Positions 58,346 through 64,000 of a stretch of 64,000 nt of DNA are shown here, piece after piece. Under the pieces are notes generated by a model, which worked only from the letters and a program-made list of their open reading frames with translations, did not search any database and had not been told where the DNA came from. How positions within the stretch are numbered: position 1 is the first letter of the stretch; each line of letters begins with the position of its first letter. The DNA is taken from NCBI RefSeq assembly GCF_001729765.1, contig NZ_CP017181.1:4402001-4466000 (forward strand). Direction: 5' to 3'. This stretch comes from Enterobacter kobei (lineage in GTDB: Bacteria > Pseudomonadota > Gammaproteobacteria > Enterobacterales > Enterobacteriaceae). Both the position numbers and the translations under genes were made by a program.

Positions 58346-58411
58346 TCATCCTATCTCAACGCTGCTGTGTTCCAGCGTAGTAGAGTTACTCTCCCATTCC
58401 AACTGCCGCAT
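58346..58411 (-). pseudogene. fragment resembling the mdcH 3' end
   Basis: A minus-strand run reading MRQLEWESNSTTLEHSSVEIG then stop. It aligns without gaps to the MdcH segment TRQAAWEGESISLERSGVDV (58648-58707), sharing R, Q, W, E, S, L, E, S and V. At DNA level 22 of 27 bases agree over the core (58351-58377 against 58647-58673). Probably a diverged remnant of an mdcH tail; chance similarity cannot be fully excluded by eye. Confidence 0.4.
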
Positions 58412-58533
58412 TTTTCACTGAAGAGAATGAAGAACTGGAACATTTGCGTCATAGGCTTTACCAGCAACTTGAGCAGGCAATCGATTTAATAAAAAAAGGT
58501 GTTTACCCTAACACTCGTCATCAGCGTCGCTGA
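58384..58533 (+). pseudogene. open C-terminal fragment of an unknown protein
   Basis: A 49-codon open stretch from a TAG to a TGA with no start codon, reading FFTEENEELEHLRHRLYQQL and on to a basic end (PNTRHQRR). The charged helical pattern looks like a real protein tail, possibly from an earlier toxin or immunity module or another lost gene. I recognise no family. It overlaps the mdcH-like fragment on the other strand, so not both readings need be meaningful. Confidence 0.3.
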
Positions 58534-58614
58534 CGCATGCTCAGGGAGATTTCTACACTGAGCTATAAGTGCCAAACTTACCTTACGTTTTTCGAAAGCG
58601 CCGCCGGGCAAAAC

Positions 58615-59511
58615 TCACCGCTGAAGCCGACCCGCCAAATGTACCGCTACATCAACCCCGCTGCGTTCCAGCGAAATGGATTCCCCTTCCCACGCCGCCT
58701 GTCGCGTTAAGCAGGTCAGCACGCCGCCGGGAGGCATCTCGATTGCCAGCCGCGCATCGCGTTCATTCGCGGATATCACCGCCTCCTGCCAGCGCACGGT
58801 ACGCGCCATATTCATCGCCAGATCGTCGGCGATCTTCTCCGGCTGCCAGAGCACGCGTCCGGTACTGCCGCTCAGATACGCGCAGCGTGGGCGTGAAAGC
58901 GTGACCGATTCAAACGCTGCCGCCAGCTTCTGCGCCGGGTCCGCCAGCAGTGCGCAGTGCGACGGCACGCTGACCGCCAGCCGTTTGGCCTTGCTCGCCC
59001 CTTTCGCCAGCGCCCGCTCGGCTACCTGCGCCATCCCTTCATCGGAGCCGGCAATTACAATCTGCGTTTCGGCGTTCAGGTTCGCGATGTACGTGCCCGT
59101 GCCTTCGATAAGCTGTTCCACCTGCGACAGGGTCAACCCCATAATCGCCGTCAGGCCATAGCCGTGCGGATACGCCTGCTCCATCAGATCGCCGCGCAAT
59201 GCAACCAGCTTAAGGGCGTCGGTAAATTCCAGTGCGCCAGCCATCACTGCTGCCGGGTACGCGCCAATCGACAAACCGCTCACAATGTCCGGCGTCACGC
59301 CGCGACGTTCAAGCTCGCGTGCCCAGGCCACGCCTGAAATCAACAGACAAAGTTGAACCGCGCGGGTGTGGCGTAACGAGGCTGCACTGTCCAGCGTATC
59401 GACTTCGCTTCCCAGTACCTTACGCGCCTGAGCCAGCGCCGTTCCCGGCAGGTTATGCAGCATACCTTCATGCTGCGTGCCCTGCCCCGGAAAGGTAAAC
59501 AGTATTTTCAT
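58615..59511 (-). CDS. mdcH: malonate decarboxylase acyltransferase MdcH (epsilon subunit)
   Basis: Malonyl-CoA:ACP transacylase that loads the MdcC carrier protein with malonate from malonyl-CoA to start the cycle. It has 298 residues from ATG 59511 (MKILFTFPGQGTQHEGML). The nucleophile elbow is GLSIGAYPAA (about 90-99), with the active-site His in VSVPSHCALL. The frame is open upstream into mdcG. The ATG overlaps the mdcG stop (TAATG). Last gene of the operon. Confidence 0.95.
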   Translation of the reverse strand: MKILFTFPGQGTQHEGMLHNLPGTALAQARKVLGSEVDTLDSAASLRHTRAVQLCLLISGVAWARELERRGVTPDIVSGLSIGAYPAAVMAGALEFTDALKLVALRGDLMEQAYPHGYGLTAIMGLTLSQVEQLIEGTGTYIANLNAETQIVIAGSDEGMAQVAERALAKGASKAKRLAVSVPSHCALLADPAQKLAAAFESVTLSRPRCAYLSGSTGRVLWQPEKIADDLAMNMARTVRWQEAVISANERDARLAIEMPPGGVLTCLTRQAAWEGESISLERSGVDVAVHLAGRLQR

Positions 59512-60128
59512 TACTCCTCCCTGCGCCACGGGTCCGTTACCAGACGCGGCCCGCGGCGGGTTTTCAGCAGCGTTTTGCCGTCGCGCAGCCACTCCGCCAG
59601 CGCGAATCCCCCTTCGGGTGTATCGACCTGCGTATCCGCCCGGCACAATGCGCGACTCAGCTGCGACTGCCATGCGGTAAACGCATCAGGGGAAATCGGC
59701 TGCGGGGCGCGGATCAACAGGTCGAGATCGCTGTCGGCATGGATAACCGGAATACCGGTCGCCAGCGCATAGCCAGTGCTGCCGGTAATGCCCCACGACC
59801 ATGGCCACAGCTGCTGAGAAAGTTGTAGCGCCACCTGTACCGGTGGCTGCGTCACAAAGGGCGAGCGCAGCAGATCCGCCGTTACGCTCAGTGATTCGGG
59901 TAACACCACACGCGTTACGTGTTCTGGTTTCACCCATCCGGCCGCCCGCTGGTCGCGGCGCAGGCCGCGCACGCCAACGGGAATACGGCCAGCGTTATCA
60001 ACATCACGCCGCACTACGACCGGCAAACCGGTATGCCAGGCCGCCTCCACCCAGTCGTCGGTGATGCCTTCCAGCGCGTCTCGCGCGGTAAGCCAGATGA
60101 GGTCGTGGGGGCGTAATGTTGTGGTCAT
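59511..60128 (-). CDS. mdcG: malonate decarboxylase holo-ACP synthase MdcG
   Basis: Phosphoribosyl-dephospho-CoA transferase that attaches the 2'-(5''-triphosphoribosyl)-3'-dephospho-CoA group, made by MdcB, to MdcC. It has 205 residues from MTTTLRPHDLIWLTARD (60128). A nucleotidyltransferase-like core shows GSTGYALATG and HADSDLDLLI with the metal aspartates. It lies 2 bp after mdcF and overlaps mdcH. Confidence 0.93.
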   Translation of the reverse strand: MTTTLRPHDLIWLTARDALEGITDDWVEAAWHTGLPVVVRRDVDNAGRIPVGVRGLRRDQRAAGWVKPEHVTRVVLPESLSVTADLLRSPFVTQPPVQVALQLSQQLWPWSWGITGSTGYALATGIPVIHADSDLDLLIRAPQPISPDAFTAWQSQLSRALCRADTQVDTPEGGFALAEWLRDGKTLLKTRRGPRLVTDPWRREE

Positions 60129-60130
60129 GA

Positions 60131-61090
60131 TTACATTCCTGAGGTCAGCGAGATAAACAGCGGCAGCGACAGGATACACAGTACGGAGCTTAACAGCAGC
60201 ACGGCTTCCGCATCCGGAGACTGCACGCCAAAGCGGTTACCGAACACCACACCGAAGAAGCCCGCAGAAAGCGCAATCATCAGGATAGCGGTGATCGCCA
60301 CGGAACCGTGCAGACCAAAGAGTAAAACGATACCCCAGGCAATCGCAGGCTGAATCAGCAGCTTGGCGATAGTTGACGTGATCACCATGGTGTTGATCTG
60401 CAGCTTACGGGCAGAGAGGATCACCCCGGTCAGGAACAGCGCTGCAGCGGTCGCGGACAGCCCCAGCGGTTTAATCGCCGCCAGCACCAGTTCCGGCATT
60501 TTGATACCGATGGCGGACAAAATGACACCCAGCAGCGGGCCCATCACGATCGGTTTTTTAATCGAACGCCACATCAGCACCGGCAGCATGGAGAGCGTCG
60601 AGCCAGAGTTATTCCCTTCGGCGCGCGCTTTTTCACGTTCCAGAATGAGCAGGCAGAACGGAGTCATCAGCACCGAACCGCAGGCGATGGAGACCGCAAC
60701 AGACAGTGATGTCGATGAACCTTCACCCAGCACGCTGCCCAGAATAGGCAGGCCGAGCGCAGCATAGTTTGGCAGGGCGACGGTCAGCGTCAGCACGGCG
60801 GCATCCTGCGGCGATTTTTTAAAGACGCCGGTGGCGAGGAAGTAGATGGCCGCATAGGTTATCCACATCGCCAGGGTCAGCACCAGAATCAGCGGCGACT
60901 GGGCCACAATGCCGGTCCACGGCGTTTGCACGGTGGCGTTGAACAGCGCGGCAGGCAGTGCAAAATCCATCACGAAAATATTAAGCAGGGAAACGTTTTT
61001 GTTATCGACCATCTTTGCCTTACCGGCCCAGAATCCCAGCAGCATGATGACGAAAATCGGTGCAAGAGCATGAACAATTACGTAAGTCAT
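60131..61090 (-). CDS. mdcF: malonate transporter MdcF (auxin efflux carrier family)
   Basis: Inner-membrane carrier of the AEC family proposed to import malonate. It has 319 residues and about ten hydrophobic helices (MTYVIVHALAPIFVIMLLGF at the start). The family's split repeat with a central polar loop is near 165-185. It sits between mdcE and mdcG; a strong inverted repeat lies in the 123-bp gap upstream. Confidence 0.92.
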   Translation of the reverse strand: MTYVIVHALAPIFVIMLLGFWAGKAKMVDNKNVSLLNIFVMDFALPAALFNATVQTPWTGIVAQSPLILVLTLAMWITYAAIYFLATGVFKKSPQDAAVLTLTVALPNYAALGLPILGSVLGEGSSTSLSVAVSIACGSVLMTPFCLLILEREKARAEGNNSGSTLSMLPVLMWRSIKKPIVMGPLLGVILSAIGIKMPELVLAAIKPLGLSATAAALFLTGVILSARKLQINTMVITSTIAKLLIQPAIAWGIVLLFGLHGSVAITAILMIALSAGFFGVVFGNRFGVQSPDAEAVLLLSSVLCILSLPLFISLTSGM

Positions 61091-61158
61091 AATTCACCTG
61101 TAGTAAAAAAGTTTAAGCACTGGCGCGATGATTATTATTTTCAGGATGCAGGTTCCCG

Positions 61159-61183
61159 CGCGGACGTAACGGTTACGTCCGCG
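61159..61183 (-). repeat. perfect inverted repeat between mdcE and mdcF
   Basis: CGCGGACGTAAC / GTTACGTCCGCG around a single G: a 12-bp perfect arm pair, extended by CCC/GGG beyond one mismatch. No T run follows on either strand. It is likely an RNA hairpin that protects or attenuates the mdc message, or an operator-like palindrome. Confidence 0.65.
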
Positions 61184-61213
61184 GGGTCGTGCATCTGGCA
61201 GGTCTCTTTTTAC

Positions 61214-62017
61214 TTACCAGCTTGCCCGCATGCGTTCGCGTACGAGGGCAGAGCTGCGGCGGTTGTCAGCACCCAGACGATTGTTCAACGTGGTGTCCTG
61301 ACGAGCGTCACTGATGGCCTGTTGCAGGATGGTTTTCACCTGCGCCAGATCGTTATCGGAGGGGGCATCCGGGTTGCTGATGTCCAGCAGGTTTGAAAGC
61401 AGCCCCAGGGTGGAGTAGTTGCTGATGTCATAGGCCATCGGCGGAATGGTGGCCGCCAGTTTTTCCAGCGCGTCGACGGTTCGCAACGTAATGCGCGCCG
61501 CAGACTCTTTACCCATCGCGTGGATCAGCACCCCTTTATCGTTGAAAGCAATCAGGCGGTTAGCCTGGTAGCCATGCGCCAGAAATGCGCCGGACATCGC
61601 TTTACCGACGATAAGCCCAATCACCGGATGACCGGCCAGGCGCGCGTTGGCATACGCGGCGGCAGCCCCCGCCAGCGCCTGGTGGATACCAAACGCCTCT
61701 TCGCGACGGCCATAGGCCTGGCTTGGGACGTCAATCACCGCCACAATCGGACGCTTCACGGACTTACTGGCATCCTCGGCCACGGTTTCGCTCACCACTT
61801 TCGCCAGCGTCCAGCCCTCCAGCAGACCGACTTCCCCTTTCGCCGCGCGCGGGAAATGGTTGTGGGCATCCGGCACCACGGCAACAAAACGCACCGCTTC
61901 ACCGTTCAGTTCGCCGTCTGCCGCCTGCACGGACGGGCAAAGCCCTTCCACACGTTTTACATTCGGCGCGAGCAGAGTCATCCAGAGTTCGCCACGGCTT
62001 ATTGCGTTAGTCATCAT
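61214..62017 (-). CDS. mdcE: malonate decarboxylase gamma subunit MdcE
   Basis: Crotonase-like carboxyltransferase subunit that works with MdcD to decarboxylate malonyl-S-ACP to acetyl-S-ACP. It has 267 residues (MMTNAISRGELWMTLLAP) with VIDVPSQAYGRREEAFG and GHPVIGLIVGKAMSGAFLAHG. Two adjacent ATGs lie at 62017 and 62014; the second is better spaced from GGGAGG. The first overlaps the mdcD stop. Confidence 0.95.
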   Translation of the reverse strand: MMTNAISRGELWMTLLAPNVKRVEGLCPSVQAADGELNGEAVRFVAVVPDAHNHFPRAAKGEVGLLEGWTLAKVVSETVAEDASKSVKRPIVAVIDVPSQAYGRREEAFGIHQALAGAAAAYANARLAGHPVIGLIVGKAMSGAFLAHGYQANRLIAFNDKGVLIHAMGKESAARITLRTVDALEKLAATIPPMAYDISNYSTLGLLSNLLDISNPDAPSDNDLAQVKTILQQAISDARQDTTLNNRLGADNRRSSALVRERMRASW

Positions 62018-62847
62018 TTCACCTCCCGGGCAAAAAGCGCGTTAATTTGTTCGGCATCGGCCTGTTTGCGGGTGTCGAAATTCGTCAGACGGTTCAGGTA
62101 ATCGTCGTAGTTATCGGTGCGGTGTTTCGCGGGTACGCCCCTGGCAATCGCGTCGTTCATCGCCGCTTTCACCGCGTTGATACCGTCACCGACCAGCGCG
62201 TCAACCAGCCCGCTTTGGTAGCGCACTTCGCCACCGGTCATGCTCCAGATAAACGGACGGTCACGGGAGTCGTACTCTTCAATCCCCGCTTCCTGCTCGA
62301 TGACCTGCGGACCGTTCAGTCCGAGACGCGCTTCGCGGGTCACAATCAGGTAGCTGCACAGCGCCGCCGCGATGGACATCCCACCGAAGCAGCCCACGGT
62401 CCCTGCGACAATCCCGATAACGGGCGTGTAACGACGCAGGTCAACAATCGCCGCGTGGATATCGGCAATGGCGGCCAGACCCAGGTTCGCCTCCTGCAGA
62501 CGAACGCCGCCGGTTTCGAGGCACAGCACAGCCTGAGTCGGAATGCCGTTGCGGTTATCTTCTGCCGCCAGCTCCAGCGCCGCCGCCATTTTGGCACCGG
62601 ACACTTCACCCATGCTGCCGCCCTGGAACGCACCTTCAATGGCGACCACAACGGCTGGCTGACCGTTGATCGTGCCTTTCGCCACCACCATGCCGTCGTC
62701 CGCCTGCGGAACAATGCCCTGTGGCCCAAGCCACGGAGAGATAATGCCTTCAAACGGATCCAGCAGTTCGCGATAGCTACCCTCATCGAGCAGGGCCTGC
62801 GCACGCTGGCGTGCTTTCAATTCGATAAAGCTGCTGTCATCACGCAT
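62014..62847 (-). CDS. mdcD: malonate decarboxylase beta subunit MdcD
   Basis: Biotin-independent carboxylase-fold subunit paired with MdcE. It has 277 residues (MRDDSSFIELKARQRAQALL), with oxyanion-hole glycines in IEGAFQGGSMGEVSGAK and GIVAGTVGCFGGMSIAA. The start overlaps mdcC by 8 nt and the stop overlaps mdcE. Confidence 0.95.
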   Translation of the reverse strand: MRDDSSFIELKARQRAQALLDEGSYRELLDPFEGIISPWLGPQGIVPQADDGMVVAKGTINGQPAVVVAIEGAFQGGSMGEVSGAKMAAALELAAEDNRNGIPTQAVLCLETGGVRLQEANLGLAAIADIHAAIVDLRRYTPVIGIVAGTVGCFGGMSIAAALCSYLIVTREARLGLNGPQVIEQEAGIEEYDSRDRPFIWSMTGGEVRYQSGLVDALVGDGINAVKAAMNDAIARGVPAKHRTDNYDDYLNRLTNFDTRKQADAEQINALFAREVK

Positions 62848-63139
62848 GGCTCACCCCCTCAAAAACCTGTTCGATACGAATGCGAGCCACGCCCGGCGTC
62901 GCGCCGAAATCATGAATGGTCAGTTTTCCTGCTGGCAGGCTACTGACCGTTTGCAGGCGGTTGAACAGTGCCTCCCAGCGACCCCGGCTGTTGTCGACGG
63001 AGGTGGTGATATCAATGGTTAACGTCTGGCCCGGTTCGGCGGTGAAGAGCACCTCCATATCCCCGGAACCGACTACCCCTGCCAGGGCCCTGCCGCTTAA
63101 CGCGCGGCTGGCTGGCACGGTCAATGTGATTTTTTCCAT
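62840..63139 (-). CDS. mdcC: malonate decarboxylase acyl carrier protein MdcC (delta subunit)
   Basis: Carrier protein of 99 residues bearing the triphosphoribosyl-dephospho-CoA prosthetic group on a serine, in VVGSGDMEVL (about 22-31; Ser25). It shuttles malonyl and acetyl thioesters between MdcA, MdcH and MdcDE. It lies 9 bp after mdcB. Confidence 0.94.
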   Translation of the reverse strand: MEKITLTVPASRALSGRALAGVVGSGDMEVLFTAEPGQTLTIDITTSVDNSRGRWEALFNRLQTVSSLPAGKLTIHDFGATPGVARIRIEQVFEGVSHA

Positions 63140-63148
63140 AACATCCTC

Positions 63149-64000
63149 TTAATGCTTTGAATAAGGCGTTTCGACGCGATCGAGAAACAGCGTGGCAGCA
63201 AGCAGGTCAGCAGCGCCGCCTGGGGAGGCGTTTAGCACCAGCATCTGACGGTCTAAGTTAGCCAGCGCCTGCTGGCCTGCAGCCGTTGCACAACCTCCGG
63301 CGTTCAGTACCGCACGGGCACCGTCCTGCATGGCGTCCAGCCCCTCCAGCCCGGCGCGCGACAGCACGCAGGTGTCGGTAAGCGACGTCATGATCGCCAT
63401 CAGCGCGTCAAGCCTGGCGTGCGTTTCACTGCTGCCGTTGAGACGGCTCAGGCGAAGCTGCGGCAACGCGCGCTGCATAATGTGCGGGAACGCCTGCTGA
63501 GCCTCTTCGCGTGCACCCGGTACGCGGTAGCGGTGCGTGGCGCGAAGGCCTTTGCTGAACACTTTCGGCGCCGCCTCGTCAGGGAGTTTCGCCAGCTGCG
63601 CGGCAGTGCGGGCGACGTCGTGCGCCCTGGCTTCCCCGCCCAGCATCGCCACCGCGCTGACCAGCAACCCCAGCGCCCAAATCGCGCCGCGATGGGTGTT
63701 TACGCCACACGTTGCAGCCATCATCTGCTGCTCGCCTTCGCGACCAAGACGGCCAACGGTTTGCCGAAGCGCAATATCTGCCGGACGCAGCCAGCTTTGC
63801 TGCGCCAGCGCCTGAAACGTCGGGGTCAGGCTGCGCGCGGAGCGCTCCATCAGCGCAAGGGATAAATCGTGGTGCGCACCGTTCCCCCGACTGTCCACCA
63901 GACCGGGTTTCGGGCTTAATCGTGCTTCGTCAATCAGACACTGCGTGGCGGTTCGCGCCAGCCATTCGGCACCGCCTTCAACCTGAATCTGGGGCAGAAG
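63149..64000 (-). CDS. mdcB: triphosphoribosyl-dephospho-CoA synthase MdcB, start beyond window
   Basis: Makes the prosthetic-group precursor from ATP and dephospho-CoA for MdcG to attach to MdcC. 283 codons before the stop are visible. The frame continues through the right edge, where LLPQIQVEGGAEWLARTATQ reads in phase, so the GTG at 63898 is internal. The CitG-family signature SPKPGLVDSRGNGAHHDL is present. mdcA, the alpha subunit gene, is expected just to the right. Confidence 0.93.
   Translation of the reverse strand, partial: LLPQIQVEGGAEWLARTATQCLIDEARLSPKPGLVDSRGNGAHHDLSLALMERSARSLTPTFQALAQQSWLRPADIALRQTVGRLGREGEQQMMAATCGVNTHRGAIWALGLLVSAVAMLGGEARAHDVARTAAQLAKLPDEAAPKVFSKGLRATHRYRVPGAREEAQQAFPHIMQRALPQLRLSRLNGSSETHARLDALMAIMTSLTDTCVLSRAGLEGLDAMQDGARAVLNAGGCATAAGQQALANLDRQMLVLNASPGGAADLLAATLFLDRVETPYSKH

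Larger units (their letters stand above)
58280..58614. other. debris region between immunity gene and mdcH
   Basis: A 335-bp stretch with no intact gene. It contains two fragments described separately: a minus-strand 21-codon piece resembling the end of MdcH, and a plus-strand open tail without a start codon. It looks like a recombination scar left where the toxin cassette meets the mdc operon. Confidence 0.55.

Noticed and set aside
56722..58614. Insertion sequence or prophage carrying the toxin-like cassette
   Set aside because: No transposase, integrase, terminal inverted repeats or clear target duplication could be found by eye around the cassette.
62047..62946. Plus-strand open frame of 299 codons
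   Set aside because: Antisense to mdcD and mdcC in GC-rich DNA; the mdc products are clear in overlapping operon order.
63898..64000. mdcB starting at the GTG at 63898
   Set aside because: The frame upstream to the window edge encodes the conserved CitG-family segment SPKPGLVD, so the true start is outside the window.

Overview
The window is chromosomal DNA from a member of the Enterobacteriaceae. The gene order of the first 55 kb is the Escherichia coli 73-74 minute region (rrn, yrdA to dprA, def-fmt-rsmB-trkA, mscL-arfA-zntR-yhdN, the alpha, spc and S10 ribosomal operons, gsp, bfr-bfd, the str operon, tus, fkpA-slyX-slyD-kef, yheS). The proteins are close to E. coli but clearly not identical. 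The 16S V1 loop and the malonate decarboxylase locus suggest Enterobacter, probably the E. cloacae complex; that genus call is inference.

Layout. 1-4730: 5' part of an rRNA operon on the minus strand (partial 23S, tRNA-Glu, complete 16S, leader, P2 and P1). 4732-9046: yrdA on plus facing a minus-strand cluster dprA-smg-yrdD-tsaC-aroE-yrdB. 9175-13951: def, fmt, rsmB, trkA and mscL on plus. 13952-15021: arfA, zntR and yhdN on minus. 15129-28781: the alpha, spc and S10 operons on minus, with promoters, leaders and terminators between them. 29029-41723: a type II secretion locus, gspAB diverging from gspCDEFGHIJKLMO. 41758-42504: bacterioferritin and its ferredoxin. 42684-47090: str operon (rpsL-rpsG-fusA-tufA). 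47215-48977: yheO-tusDCB. 49143-55764: fkpA, slyX, slyD, yheV, kefB, kefG and yheS.

Accessory end. From 55780 the order leaves the E. coli pattern. A LysR regulator (mdcR) follows yheS by 15 bp, and a minus-strand malonate decarboxylase operon (mdcB to mdcH, running off the right edge) faces it. Between them at 56835-58279 lies a two-gene toxin/immunity-like cassette. Its first gene is a chimera: a GC-rich N-terminal module with no family I recognise, and an AT-rich C-terminal module with the residue pattern of an ADP-ribosyltransferase-like polymorphic toxin. The cassette is followed by gene debris, including a short diverged copy of the mdcH 3' end. This is the most unusual part of the window.

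Two other points deserve attention. gspO, the prepilin peptidase gene, is out of frame at a run of eight A, so its conserved C-terminal motif is encoded in the next frame. The chitinase gene that sits between bfd and tufA in E. coli is absent, leaving the secretion system without a neighbouring substrate. No insertion sequence, prophage or CRISPR array was seen.
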